Shown here: in pieces, positions 12,773 to 21,093 of the stretch
Numbering within the stretch: position 1 is the stretch's first letter
Layout: every line of letters begins with the position of its first letter
Assembly: GCA_030836325.1 (NCBI GenBank)
Contig: JAURQC010000003.1
Span: forward strand, 1-23,455
Length of the DNA: 23,455 nucleotides
From: Candidatus Nanopelagicales bacterium
GTDB lineage: Bacteria; Actinomycetota; Actinomycetes; S36-B12
Direction: 5' to 3'
The notes under the pieces: generated by a model
Told to the model about the DNA's origin: nothing
Database searches by the model: none
What the model saw: the letters and a program-made list of their open reading frames with translations, nothing else
Position numbers and translations under genes: made by a program

Positions 12773-13465
12773 ATGCCTCCCGAGGGCCTGCCTCAACCCG
12801 ATGAGCGCTGGACGGGTCCGGTGGCTGATGAGCCCGATGACTCCCGACCGATTCTCGCCCGCACCACGGAATTCGACGGTCGCGTGTGGTCGGTGGTACG
12901 CGACCGAGTGCAGTTCGATGAGCGCGACGCCGTTCGTGATGTCCTTATTCACCCCGGAGCGGTCGCGGTGATCGCGGTGGACGATCAAGATCGTGTTCTG
13001 TTGATTCGTCAGTACCGGCATCCGGTGGCGATGTATCTGTTCGAACCGCCCGCCGGACTGCTCGACGTCGAGGGTGAGCTGGCCCATGTGACCGCAGTTC
13101 GCGAACTGGCGGAGGAAGCCGGTGTAGAGGCGGCGCGTTGGAACGTGCTGGTGGATCTGTTCAACTCGCCGGGTGGCTCTAGTGAGGCCATTCGTATCTA
13201 CCTGGCACAAGACTTGCGAGCCCTGCCTGGGGGTCGTCTGCATACGGGTGAGGCCGAGGAAGCCCACCTGCCGCAGGCGTGGGTCCCGCTGGACGAGGCG
13301 GTTGAGCTCGTGATGGGCGGTCAGATTGGTAGTCCGTCCGGAGTGGCTGGCATCTTGGCCCTGGCAGCGGTGCGACACGGGAGAGAGGGACTTCTCCGAC
13401 CGGTGGGTGCTCCGTGGGATCCGCGCACGTGGCTTGAGGCCAATTCACGCGTTCGATCGGTCTAA
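12773..13465 (+). CDS. NUDIX hydrolase, ADP-ribose pyrophosphatase type
   Basis: A 230-residue enzyme. The Nudix box is at about 95-119: AGLLDVEGE, then VRELAEEAGVE, with R110, E111, E114 and E115 in place and one extra residue in the first spacer, as is common in this group. The flanking pattern LIRQYRHPVAMYLFEPPAG before it and FNSPGGSSEAIRIYLA after it fits the ADP-ribose pyrophosphatase subfamily, to which the positional counterpart Rv1700 belongs. The likely reaction is ADP-ribose to AMP and ribose 5-phosphate. It starts 6 nt after pyrG at ATG 12773, without a clear ribosome site, so it is probably translated from the pyrG message. Confidence 0.92.
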   Translation: MPPEGLPQPDERWTGPVADEPDDSRPILARTTEFDGRVWSVVRDRVQFDERDAVRDVLIHPGAVAVIAVDDQDRVLLIRQYRHPVAMYLFEPPAGLLDVEGELAHVTAVRELAEEAGVEAARWNVLVDLFNSPGGSSEAIRIYLAQDLRALPGGRLHTGEAEEAHLPQAWVPLDEAVELVMGGQIGSPSGVAGILALAAVRHGREGLLRPVGAPWDPRTWLEANSRVRSV

Positions 13466-13472
13466 TGTTGGC

Positions 13473-13499
13473 GTCGATGACGCTCGGTGCGGCATCGAC
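13473..13499 (+). promoter_or_regulatory. Dyad in the ald leader
   Basis: The 57-bp gap before ald holds a perfect 7-bp inverted repeat, gtcgatg (13473-13479) and catcgac (13493-13499), with a 13-nt loop. A TANNNT hexamer (TAATGT, 13463-13468) lies just before it. It could be an operator or a leader hairpin; neither is shown. Confidence 0.3.
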
Positions 13500-13522
13500 C
13501 CGAGCAGAGCCTAGGAGGCGAC

Positions 13523-14638
13523 GTGCGAATCGGTATTCCCACGGAAGTCAAAAACAACGAGTTCCGGGTAGCGATCACGCCCGCCGGTGCGATGGAGTTG
13601 ACTCGCCACGGTCATGACGTCGTAATCCAGGCAGGAGCCGGTGGAGGTTCCTCGATTTCCGACGAGGAGTACATCGCAGCGGGTGCGCGCATGCTCCCTA
13701 GCGCCGATGACGTCTGGGAGTACGCGGAGATGATCTTGAAGGTCAAGGAGCCGATCGCCGAGGAGTACCCCCGAATCCGTGATGGTCAGGTCGTCTTCAC
13801 TTACCTTCACCTTGCTGCCTCGCGTGAGTGCACAGATGCGTTGCTCAGCGCCGGTGCCACCGCCATCGCCTATGAGACTGTAGAACTGCCGGACGGCAGT
13901 CTGCCCCTCCTGGCCCCAATGAGTGAAGTCGCTGGACGTCTAGCACCGCAGGTCGGTTCGCACGCGCTCATGCGGGTTCACGGCGGTCGCGGCGTGCTCA
14001 TGGGCGGTGTGTCCGGTGTGTACGCAGCCAAAGTCGTCGTCATTGGTGCGGGTGTTTCGGGAATGAATGCGGCAGCGATCGCGCTCGGAATGCAGGCCGA
14101 GGTTCTGCTGTTGGACAAGAACATTGCACGACTGCGACAGATGGATGCCATTTACCAGGGTCACATGCAAACCGTGGCCTCCAACGCCTTTGAAATTGAG
14201 CGCGCAGTACTCGATGCCGACATGGTGATCGGGGCTGTCCTCGTTCCCGGAGCCAAGGCGCCGACGCTTATCTCCAACGAGCTCGTCTCGCGCATGAAGC
14301 CCGGCTCGGTGCTCGTGGACATCGCAATTGATCAGGGAGGCTGTTTCGAGGACTCTCGACCGACAACGCACGACGATCCCACCTACCGAGTCCATGATTC
14401 GGTGTTCTACTGCGTCGCCAATATGCCCGGTGCGGTGCCGCACACCTCCACTTACGCACTAACGAATGTGACACTGCCGTACGCGGTGGCACTTGCGGAC
14501 AAGGGATGGCGCCAGGCGTTGCGGGAGGATCAGGCCCTGGCCTGGGGTTTGAATACGCACGCAGGATCACTCACGTACGAGGCAGTCGCGCAGGCCTTTG
14601 ATCTGCCATTCGTGCCGCTGACCGAGGTGCTCGCCTAA
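13523..14638 (+). CDS. ald: L-alanine dehydrogenase
   Basis: A 371-residue NAD-dependent enzyme interconverting alanine and pyruvate plus ammonia. The start is GTG 13523, because aggagg lies at 13513-13518 and the protein then begins with the family-typical RIGIPTEVKNNEFRVA; an in-frame ATG at 13487 would add 12 unlikely residues. The length equals the M. tuberculosis enzyme, and its active-site residues K75, H96 and D270 fall at the same numbers here (ILKVKEP, TYLHLA, VDIAID). The NAD motif GAGVSG is at 176-181. It has its own ribosome site and a leader with a dyad, so it may be partly independent of pyrG. xerD follows after 3 nt. Confidence 0.97.
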   Translation: MRIGIPTEVKNNEFRVAITPAGAMELTRHGHDVVIQAGAGGGSSISDEEYIAAGARMLPSADDVWEYAEMILKVKEPIAEEYPRIRDGQVVFTYLHLAASRECTDALLSAGATAIAYETVELPDGSLPLLAPMSEVAGRLAPQVGSHALMRVHGGRGVLMGGVSGVYAAKVVVIGAGVSGMNAAAIALGMQAEVLLLDKNIARLRQMDAIYQGHMQTVASNAFEIERAVLDADMVIGAVLVPGAKAPTLISNELVSRMKPGSVLVDIAIDQGGCFEDSRPTTHDDPTYRVHDSVFYCVANMPGAVPHTSTYALTNVTLPYAVALADKGWRQALREDQALAWGLNTHAGSLTYEAVAQAFDLPFVPLTEVLA

Positions 14639-14641
14639 ACG

Positions 14642-15604
14642 GTGGCGATCACTATGTCCGAGATCGGTGTTGACGATGCGATCGCCGGATACCTCGATCA
14701 TGTCAGTGTGGAGCGCGGACTAGCCGTCAACACCGTCTCCGCCTATCGCCGGGATCTGGCTCGATACTCCCGATGGTGTCGATCGCGGGCAATCGAAGAA
14801 CTCGATCGGATCACCTCGGCGGATGTCGCGAGCTTCGCCGCGTCGTTGCGTAACCCCCGCGACAGTGATCTCCCCGAGGAGTCGGCCTTGAGTGCCTCTA
14901 GCGCCGCCCGGGTGGTCGTAGCCGTTCGTTCGTTCCACCGATTTGCCGTCCTAGAAGGTTGGACGGCCAGTGACGTTGCCACGGACGTTGCGCCACCTTC
15001 CATCCCGCGGCGGCTCCCCAAGGCGTTGCCCTACGCCAGCGTCGAGGCAATGATCGAAGCGTCGGGTGATCCGGCGACGACGGTTGGGTCGAGGGATCGC
15101 GCTCTGCTGGAGGTCTTGTACGGGACGGGAACACGAATCTCGGAGGTCGTGGGACTTGATGTGGACGACGTCGATCTCGACACCAGCACGTTGCTGGTGA
15201 CCGGAAAGGGCAGTAAGCAGCGGCGATTACCCTTCGGTGACGCTGCGCACCGGGCCTTGACGGACTACCTCACCCGCGGTCGCCCGGCATTGGCGTCAGC
15301 GGCCACCGGTGCGCGCAGGCCCGGGGCTGCGCTGTTCCTGGGCGTTCGTGGTTCCAGGCTGTCCCGTCAGGCTGCGTGGGAAGTGATCCGACGCAGTGCC
15401 GTGGTCGCTGAGGTGGGAGACCACGTGGGTCCACACACGCTGCGACACTCGTATGCGACCCACCTGATGGAGGGTGGCGCGGACGTTCGTGTTGTTCAGG
15501 AACTCCTCGGCCACGCCTCTGTCACAACGACCCAGATCTACACCCTCGTCACGGCCGACGCGCTGCGTGAGGTGTACGCCGCCAGCCACCCTCGCGCGCA
15601 GTAG
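14642..15604 (+). CDS. xerD: Tyrosine site-specific recombinase XerD
   Basis: A 320-residue recombinase that with XerC resolves chromosome dimers at dif. The N-terminal SAM-like core-binding domain covers residues 10-105 (YLDHVSVERGLAVNTVSAYR). The catalytic domain has R165 (GTRISEV), K189 (VTGKGSKQRRLP), H265 and R268 (HTLRHSYATH), H291 (LGHASVTTT) and the nucleophile Y300 (QIYT), so all residues of the active site are present. The start is GTG 14642 or ATG 14654. This location, before parA-scpA-scpB, is where xerD sits in other actinobacteria, which argues against a phage or integron integrase. Confidence 0.94.
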   Translation: MAITMSEIGVDDAIAGYLDHVSVERGLAVNTVSAYRRDLARYSRWCRSRAIEELDRITSADVASFAASLRNPRDSDLPEESALSASSAARVVVAVRSFHRFAVLEGWTASDVATDVAPPSIPRRLPKALPYASVEAMIEASGDPATTVGSRDRALLEVLYGTGTRISEVVGLDVDDVDLDTSTLLVTGKGSKQRRLPFGDAAHRALTDYLTRGRPALASAATGARRPGAALFLGVRGSRLSRQAAWEVIRRSAVVAEVGDHVGPHTLRHSYATHLMEGGADVRVVQELLGHASVTTTQIYTLVTADALREVYAASHPRAQ

Positions 15605-15607
15605 GCT
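15602..15607 (+). promoter_or_regulatory. Possible -10 element before parA
   Basis: TAGGCT (TANNNT) overlaps the xerD stop codon. It lies 11 nt before the parA ribosome site ggagga (15619-15624), which is 6 nt before ATG 15631. No clear -35. Confidence 0.3.
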
Positions 15608-15630
15608 CGCCGCGAGATGGAGGAACTCCG

Positions 15631-16473
15631 ATGACTGACGAGCAAGAATCTTCGGCCGTCGTGGGCTCGGCAGCCGAACCGCCAGCGCCAGAGCCGGTGA
15701 CCACGCACGGGCCAGCCCGCGTCATCTCGATGGTGAATCAAAAGGGTGGGGTGGGCAAGACCACCTCGACCGTCAGCCTAGGGGCGGCCCTGGCCGGGTA
15801 TGGCCGTCGAGTACTGCTGGTGGACTTCGACCCTCAGGGCGCGTTGTCGGTAGCCCTGGGCTACAACCCCAATGAGATGGACCTCACGATCTACAACCTC
15901 CTTACCGACCCGAACTGCCACCTCGGTGACGTCCTGGTTCACACCGACGTCCCCGGGATGGACCTGCTACCAAGCAACATCGACCTGTCGGCGGCAGAGA
16001 TTCAGTTGGTAACCGAGGTCGGGCGTGAGTATGTGCTCCAGCGCGTGCTTGAGCCGGTCATGGCCGACTACGACATCATCCTTATCGACTGCCAGCCTTC
16101 GCTCGGCCTGCTCACCGTGAACGCACTGACGGCCAGCACCGACGTCATCATTCCGATGGAGACCGAGTACTTCGCGCTACGTGGCGTCGCACTGCTCAAG
16201 GACACCATCGACAAAGTTATGGGAAGACTCAATCCTGACCTTCGAATCCTCGGCGTGCTCGCGACCATGTACGACCCCCGCACCCTGCACAGTCGTGAGG
16301 TACTGGAGACAGTCACCAAGGCCTTCGGCGACCAGGTGTTCACGACCGTCATCAACCGCACGGTGAAGTTCCCTGATGCTGCGGTGGCAGGGGAACCCAT
16401 CACGTCATTCGCCTCCAGTTCCTCGGGCGCCGAGGCCTACAGACGACTCGCGAGGGAAGTTCTCGTACGGTGA
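15631..16473 (+). CDS. ParA/Soj-family ATPase (no parB alongside)
   Basis: A 280-residue P-loop ATPase of the ParA/MinD class. The deviant Walker A is KGGVGKTT at 38-45 (first lysine K38 present), followed by LLVDFDPQG (D65) and Walker B IILIDCQPS (D153). The first 28 residues are a polar, Pro/Ala-rich lead. It matches the positional counterpart Rv1708 beside scpA. No parB gene or parS-like repeat is present, so this is an orphan ParA associated with the SMC-ScpAB genes rather than the main parAB locus near oriC. A good ribosome site precedes it, and its stop overlaps the scpA start (GTGA). Confidence 0.92.
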   Translation: MTDEQESSAVVGSAAEPPAPEPVTTHGPARVISMVNQKGGVGKTTSTVSLGAALAGYGRRVLLVDFDPQGALSVALGYNPNEMDLTIYNLLTDPNCHLGDVLVHTDVPGMDLLPSNIDLSAAEIQLVTEVGREYVLQRVLEPVMADYDIILIDCQPSLGLLTVNALTASTDVIIPMETEYFALRGVALLKDTIDKVMGRLNPDLRILGVLATMYDPRTLHSREVLETVTKAFGDQVFTTVINRTVKFPDAAVAGEPITSFASSSSGAEAYRRLAREVLVR

Positions 16474-17468
16474 CGGTCTCCACGGATACCCCCGGGGAGT
16501 CGGTTGAGGTCGACCAGGGCAGTGCTCATGCATCTGATCCAATCGATCCGACCAACCCGGCCAATCTCCCGGCGTCGTCGGAGGGGTTCTCGGTCAAAGT
16601 TGGTGACTTCGAGGGTCCGTTCGACCTGTTGTTGTCACTTATCTCCAAGCACAAGCTTGAGGTCACCGAACTTGCCTTACACCAAGTTACCGACGAATTC
16701 ATCGCCTACATCAAGGGCAAGGGTTCGCAATGGGATCTCGATGAGGCGTCGAGTTTCCTCGTTGTCGCGGCCACGCTGCTTGATCTCAAGGCTGCGCGAC
16801 TGCTGCCCAGCGGTGAAGTAGAAGACGAGGAAGACCTCGCACTCCTTGAAGCGCGGGACTTGCTGTTCGCGCGATTACTCCAGTACCGCGCCTACAAGGA
16901 GGTGTCGGGCCTGCTCGCTGAGCAAATGGAGAACGCGAGCAAGCGGCTTCCGCGAACGGTGTCCCTGGAGCCGCAGTTCGCCGCGCTACTTCCCGAAGTT
17001 CTCATCGGCCTTGGCCCCGACCAATTCGCTGCAATGGCGGCGTTGGCACTTGCCCCGAAGGAAGAAGAGCAGGTCGGTACAGGTCATCTGCACGTGCCCA
17101 AGGTCAGTGTCCGTGAGCAGGCGGCGGTGATTATTCAACGGCTGCGTCGGTCCCGAACGTCCACCTTCCGCGCGTTGGTAGCTGATGCGGATTCGCTTCT
17201 ACTGGTGGTGGGGCGATTCCTGGCATTGCTTGAGTTGTACCGCGAGCACGTAGTGTTGTTTGACCAAGTCGCACCGCTGGGCGATCTCACGATTCGTTGG
17301 GTGGGCTCCGACGACGGCGAAATCGACGTCACGGATGAATTCGACGTTGAGCGCGAGGTAGACGTGGAAGGCGTCCCTAGCGCCCACGAGGCGGAAAACG
17401 GTGAGACGGATACCGCTGGCGGAGACGGATTAGGCGGGCAATCAGAATCGGAAGGGCAAGGGCAGTGA
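16470..17468 (+). CDS. scpA: Segregation and condensation protein A
   Basis: A 332-residue kleisin subunit of the SMC-ScpA-ScpB complex that compacts and segregates the chromosome. The N-terminal SMC-binding part begins near residue 38: FSVKVGDFEGPFDLLLSLIS, then LEVTELALHQVTDEFIAYI. The C-terminal winged-helix part is near 210-285 (VSVREQAAVIIQRLRRSRTS, FRALVADADS). Both ends are extended: about 35 polar residues in front and about 50 mostly acidic residues behind. The start is GTG 16470, overlapping the parA stop. Its stop overlaps the scpB start by 4 nt (GTGA), as expected for two partners made together. Confidence 0.96.
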   Translation: MTVSTDTPGESVEVDQGSAHASDPIDPTNPANLPASSEGFSVKVGDFEGPFDLLLSLISKHKLEVTELALHQVTDEFIAYIKGKGSQWDLDEASSFLVVAATLLDLKAARLLPSGEVEDEEDLALLEARDLLFARLLQYRAYKEVSGLLAEQMENASKRLPRTVSLEPQFAALLPEVLIGLGPDQFAAMAALALAPKEEEQVGTGHLHVPKVSVREQAAVIIQRLRRSRTSTFRALVADADSLLLVVGRFLALLELYREHVVLFDQVAPLGDLTIRWVGSDDGEIDVTDEFDVEREVDVEGVPSAHEAENGETDTAGGDGLGGQSESEGQGQ

Positions 17469-18136
17469 GCGAAGACATTGAGGCCGTCGAGCAGGCAGAC
17501 GCCGTGGATATCGAGAGCGTTGACATCGAAGAAGGCGTGAGTACTGGAGAAGACCCTGCCGAGGACGAGCCAGAAGCGCTCGGTGCGCCGTCACTGCGGG
17601 CGGCCCTTGAGGCTCTTCTCTTGCTTGCGGACGAGCCGATGTCCATCATGACGCTGGCAGAGGCAACCCGTACTCCGGTTGACGAAGTCGAGGCGATGGT
17701 TCAGGAGTTGGCGGCGGAATACACCGAGCAGGAGCGCGGTTTCGACCTTCGCGAGGTCGCCGGTGGCTGGCGGTTCTACACCCGCGCCGAGTGCAGTCCA
17801 CTCATCGAGCGATGGGTGCTCGACGGTCAGCAGGCACGATTGACGCAGGCGAGCTTGGAGACCCTCGCGGTGATCGCCTACCAGCAACCCGTCTCGCGCG
17901 GGAAGGTCAGCGCGGTGCGGGGCGTGAACGTCGATGGTGTGATCAAGACGCTGCTCACCCGAGGCCTGATCGAAGAGGCCGGCCACGACGGTGAGTCTGG
18001 ATCGATTCTGTACCGGACCACGTCCTATTTCCTCGAACGTCTCGGTGTCTCCTCCCTTGCAGAGTTACCGCCGCTCGCCGACCACATTCCAGATCTTGGC
18101 GATCTCGAAGAGGTCTTGGACTCCGTTGGTGGCTGA
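17465..18136 (+). CDS. scpB: Segregation and condensation protein B
   Basis: A 223-residue partner of ScpA built of two winged-helix domains. The first spans about 42-115 (LRAALEALLLLADEPMSIMT, GGWRFYTRAECSPLIERW). The second spans about 120-195 and contains the hallmark LTQASLETLAVIAYQQPVSR and then VIKTLLTRGLIEEAG and YRTTSYFLERLGV. The first 40 residues are strongly acidic. The start is GTG 17465 within the scpA stop. Its end overlaps the pseudouridine synthase start by 8 nt. Confidence 0.96.
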   Translation: MSEDIEAVEQADAVDIESVDIEEGVSTGEDPAEDEPEALGAPSLRAALEALLLLADEPMSIMTLAEATRTPVDEVEAMVQELAAEYTEQERGFDLREVAGGWRFYTRAECSPLIERWVLDGQQARLTQASLETLAVIAYQQPVSRGKVSAVRGVNVDGVIKTLLTRGLIEEAGHDGESGSILYRTTSYFLERLGVSSLAELPPLADHIPDLGDLEEVLDSVGG

Positions 18137-18866
18137 GCCTGACGAGGCTATTCGTCTGCAAAAGGTGCTCGCCCAAGCTGGCATTGCGAGCAGGCGAGCC
18201 GCCGAAGCGCTGATCGTTGAGGGGCGTGTGAGTGTCGACAACCAGGTAGTGACCGAACTTGGGACACGGGTTGATCCCGCAACCGCGGTCATCCACGTCG
18301 ACGGTGAGCGGGTACCGACTGCTCCCGGGATCGCAGTAGTGGCGATGAACAAGCCCCGTGGCGTTGTGACAGCTATGTCCGATGACCGCGGACGGGAATG
18401 CATCGGAGACCTCGTCGCTGATCGGGAAGAACGCCTTTTCCACGTCGGTCGGCTCGATGCTGATACCGAAGGTTTGCTGTTATTAACCAATGATGGAGAA
18501 CTTGCCAACCGCTTGGTGCATCCCAGTCACGAGGTAGCCAAGACGTACCGGGCCACTGTCAAGGGTCCGATTAGCAAGCAAGCGATGCGGGACCTGCTGA
18601 ATGGAATCGAGCTCGATGATGGCCCGATCGCGTGCGACAAGGCACGGGTGATCCAGCGCCTGGCAGATCGAAGCTTGGTCGAGGTGGTGCTTCATTCCGG
18701 ACGCAACCGGATCGTTCGTCGACTGCTCGATGCCGTGGGGTATCCCGTCCTGGATCTTGTTCGTACATCCATCGGCCCCATCCATCTCGGTCGTTTGAAG
18801 CCCGGTCGGATGCGCGACATCGAGGGGGGAGAACTTCGGTCTCTTTATACGGCCGTGGGAATGTGA
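18129..18866 (+). CDS. RluB/RsuA-family rRNA pseudouridine synthase
   Basis: A 245-residue enzyme. The N-terminal S4 domain is IRLQKVLAQAGIASRRAAEA (9-28). The RsuA/RluB/RluE/RluF catalytic domain follows, with VAMNKPRGVVTA, the catalytic D110 in HVGRLDADTEGLLLLTNDG, and SGRNRIVRRLLDAVGYPV. Members make pseudouridine in 23S (RluB, U2605) or 16S (RsuA, U516); the scpB-adjacent gene is usually annotated rluB, but the site cannot be proved from sequence. The start is GTG 18129, inside the end of scpB, giving VAEPDEAIRLQK; frames further upstream would lie wholly in scpB. Confidence 0.92.
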   Translation: MAEPDEAIRLQKVLAQAGIASRRAAEALIVEGRVSVDNQVVTELGTRVDPATAVIHVDGERVPTAPGIAVVAMNKPRGVVTAMSDDRGRECIGDLVADREERLFHVGRLDADTEGLLLLTNDGELANRLVHPSHEVAKTYRATVKGPISKQAMRDLLNGIELDDGPIACDKARVIQRLADRSLVEVVLHSGRNRIVRRLLDAVGYPVLDLVRTSIGPIHLGRLKPGRMRDIEGGELRSLYTAVGM

Positions 18867-18884
18867 GTATCGGATAGCCATCGC

Positions 18885-18890
18885 TACGCT
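18885..18890 (+). promoter_or_regulatory. Possible -10 element before aroH
   Basis: TACGCT (TANNNT) in the 47-bp gap. It lies 10 nt before the ribosome site ggaaggg (18901-18907), which is 6 nt before ATG 18914. No clear -35. Confidence 0.3.
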
Positions 18891-18913
18891 CAGGGCCGCA
18901 GGAAGGGAAATTC

Positions 18914-19285
18914 ATGAACGACGTTCGCATGTGCGGTATCCGTGGGGCCATCTGCCTCGAACACGATGACGCGCAGGAAATGGCCGATGCCGTTAGTGAG
19001 TTGCTGGGTGAAATGCTCAAGCGCAACGGTGTTGCCGTCGAGGACGTAGTCAGCGTGATTCTCACGTGCACGCCGGACTTGACATGTGCTTTCCCGGCTG
19101 CCGGTGCGCGGGCCTTTGGTCTCGTGGACACCCCCTTGATGTGTGCGCAAGAGATGGACGTCCAAGGAGCGCTGCCCCGAGTGGTTCGCATCCTTGCCCA
19201 CGTCGAGACGACGATTGCCCGTAGCGACATAAATCACGTATACCTGCGCGGGGCAGAGGTGCTCCGCCAGGACCTACAGCCATGA
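18914..19285 (+). CDS. aroH: Chorismate mutase, AroH type
   Basis: A 123-residue enzyme converting chorismate to prephenate. It follows the Bacillus subtilis AroH sequence closely: CGIRGAICLEHD at the N-terminus, then TCTPDLTCAFPA, MCAQEMDVQGALPRVVRI and HVYLRGAEVLRQDL. The residues matching the Bacillus active site are R10, R66, C77, E80, R92 and Y110. This is the trimeric pseudo-alpha/beta-barrel family, not the AroQ helical type. No signal peptide, so cytosolic. Good ribosome site ggaaggg. Its stop overlaps the start of tyrA (ATGA), linking two consecutive steps to tyrosine and phenylalanine. Confidence 0.95.
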   Translation: MNDVRMCGIRGAICLEHDDAQEMADAVSELLGEMLKRNGVAVEDVVSVILTCTPDLTCAFPAAGARAFGLVDTPLMCAQEMDVQGALPRVVRILAHVETTIARSDINHVYLRGAEVLRQDLQP

Positions 19286-20376
19286 CGCACGACGCAGATC
19301 CTGAGGTTGCCGTCCAAGGCCCCGTTCTTGTTGTTGGCACTGGACTGATCGGCACGTCCATAGCCCTAGCGCTCGTGCGGGCCGGTGTGGATGTGGTGCT
19401 CGAGGACGTGAACGCTTCGGCACTCCAAGAAGCCGTGTACCGGGGCGCAGGATCGGTGTTGACCGAGCAGGAGCCCTCCATCGTGGTAGTTGCCGTTCCC
19501 CCGACCGTTGCGGCTGCTGAAATGGCCGAGGCATCCAAGCGCTTTCCCGACGCGACCATTACCGACACCACATCGGTCAAAGGTCGCGTCTTGGACGACG
19601 CGATCAGACTCGGTGCCGATTCGCATAGGTTGATCGGCGGGCATCCGATGGCCGGCCGCGAGACCTCAGGGCCCTCCGCCGCGCGTGCGGATCTGCTCGA
19701 CGACCGGCTATGGATCCTCACCCCGACGGGACACGAGGGTGAAGAGCACGTCGCTCGCGCTCGACACCTGGTGGCCACGTGTGGTGCGAGGGTCGAGGTG
19801 ATGGATGCCGCAGAACACGACACAGCGGTCGCCCTGGTTTCGCATGCACCACAGATCGTCGCGTCAACGCTGGCATCGGTTTTGGCCGATGAGCCCGTGG
19901 AGCGTATTCGCATAGCTGGACAAGGGCTTTTGGACACTACCCGGATCGCGGCCTCGGATGCGGATCTATGGCTGCAGATTCTGCAGGCGAACGCCGGACC
20001 GGTGTCCGGAGTGCTGGAATCGGTAATGACTCGCCTCCGGGAAGCAGCGTCGTCGTTGGCGCCTGGACTGGCTGAGGAGTCGCGAGGTCTGCGCGAGGTG
20101 TTGGAGTTGGGAAAGGTGGGCCAAGCGCGGTTGCCCGGCAAGCACGGAGCGGCGGCCACCCGGTACGCCGTGGTGCCGGTCATGGTTGAAGACAAGCCAG
20201 GGGAGTTGGCGCGACTCTTCGTCGCGGCTGGCGAACTAGGTATTAACCTCGAGGACGTGCGAATCGAGCACGTGCTGGGCCGGCCTAGCGGATTGGTCGA
20301 CTTGTTTGTTCGCCCCGATGTCCACGATGCGCTGATTAACGGCCTGGTGGGATCGGGATTCGACGTCCGGGCGTAG
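19282..20376 (+). CDS. tyrA: Prephenate dehydrogenase with C-terminal ACT domain
   Basis: A 364-residue enzyme oxidising prephenate toward tyrosine. The N-terminal Rossmann motif is VVGTGLIGTSIALALVRAG (about 17-35), the substrate region is DTTSVKGRVLDD and IGGHPMAGRETSG (H121), and the helical dimer domain includes DAAEHDTAVALVSHAPQIVA. Residues about 294-360 form an ACT domain (AVVPVMVEDKPGELARLFVA), so feedback by an aromatic amino acid is likely from family knowledge. The start overlaps aroH by 4 nt. cmk follows after 7-31 nt depending on its start. Confidence 0.95.
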   Translation: MTHDADPEVAVQGPVLVVGTGLIGTSIALALVRAGVDVVLEDVNASALQEAVYRGAGSVLTEQEPSIVVVAVPPTVAAAEMAEASKRFPDATITDTTSVKGRVLDDAIRLGADSHRLIGGHPMAGRETSGPSAARADLLDDRLWILTPTGHEGEEHVARARHLVATCGARVEVMDAAEHDTAVALVSHAPQIVASTLASVLADEPVERIRIAGQGLLDTTRIAASDADLWLQILQANAGPVSGVLESVMTRLREAASSLAPGLAEESRGLREVLELGKVGQARLPGKHGAAATRYAVVPVMVEDKPGELARLFVAAGELGINLEDVRIEHVLGRPSGLVDLFVRPDVHDALINGLVGSGFDVRA

Positions 20377-20383
20377 CCCTTGA

Positions 20384-21091
20384 GTGGCCCGCGTACGCTT
20401 GCCGATCGTGTCCCCTGCACTCGTGATCGCGATCGACGGCCCGGCAGGATCGGGGAAGTCCTCCGTGAGCAAGGCCGTCGCCTCCCGTTTGGGGCTGTCG
20501 TACCTAGATACGGGTGCGATGTATCGCGCCGTGACGTGGGCTGTGCTTCATGCTGGGGTTGATCCCGACGACGTCGGGGCAGTGGTGGCATTGATGGAAG
20601 GCGAGAGCGCACCCGTCATCGAGTCGGGAACCGACCCCACCAACCCGACGATCCTGGTCGATGGAACCGACGTTGCCGCACCGATTCGCGGCGACGAGGT
20701 GACCGCGGCAGTGAGTGCGGTTAGTGCCGTCCCGGTAGTGCGACAGCAGCTCGTGCAGTTGCAGCGCAAGCACGCCGCCGAGAGCGGCCCCGGCATAGTC
20801 GTGGAAGGCCGCGACATCGGATCGGTAGTGCTTTCCGACGCACCACTAAAGGTTTTCTTAACCGCTGATCCCAGTGTGCGTGCTCAGCGCCGAGCCGCCG
20901 AGACAAACGCGAGCGATGCCGGTTCGATTTCGGCAACCGAGAGCGCGCTTCGAACGCGTGATGCCAAGGACTCCACCCGCGCAGTCTCACCGCTCACCCG
21001 CGCTGATGGCGCTATAGAGATCGACACCACCGACCTAAGTTTCGATCAAGTTGTCGACGCCGTAGTCGCCCTTGCAAGCGAAGTCGCTTAG
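20384..21091 (+). CDS. cmk: Cytidylate kinase
   Basis: A nucleoside monophosphate kinase making CDP and dCDP. Counting from GTG 20384 it has 235 residues with P-loop IDGPAGSGKSS (17-27), followed by SYLDTGAMYRAVTW, then GRDIGSVVLSDAPLKVFLTA and the lid-like RAQRRAAETNA. All are typical of Cmk. The start is unsure: GTG 20384 gives 8 extra residues, while GTG 20408 gives VSPALVIAIDGPAG, closer to the usual N-terminus and placed 8 nt after a TANNNT hexamer. I keep the longer frame as the outer limit. It works downstream of PyrG in pyrimidine supply. The next gene starts 2 nt after the stop. Confidence 0.95.
   Translation: MARVRLPIVSPALVIAIDGPAGSGKSSVSKAVASRLGLSYLDTGAMYRAVTWAVLHAGVDPDDVGAVVALMEGESAPVIESGTDPTNPTILVDGTDVAAPIRGDEVTAAVSAVSAVPVVRQQLVQLQRKHAAESGPGIVVEGRDIGSVVLSDAPLKVFLTADPSVRAQRRAAETNASDAGSISATESALRTRDAKDSTRAVSPLTRADGAIEIDTTDLSFDQVVDAVVALASEVA
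20394..20399 (+). promoter_or_regulatory. Possible -10 element for leaderless cmk transcription
   Basis: TACGCT (TANNNT) is followed by 8 nt and then GTG 20408, the same spacing as at pyrG. There is no ribosome site before either candidate GTG of cmk. Confidence 0.35.
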
Positions 21092-21093
21092 TC

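Noticed and set aside
14642..15604. xerD as a mobile-element integrase
   Set aside because: The gene sits in its conserved place among housekeeping genes, with no attachment repeats, tRNA or cargo.
19062..20612. A 516-codon minus-strand frame
   Set aside because: It is antisense to aroH, tyrA and cmk, has a low-complexity Ser/Arg/Thr-rich translation and no domain.
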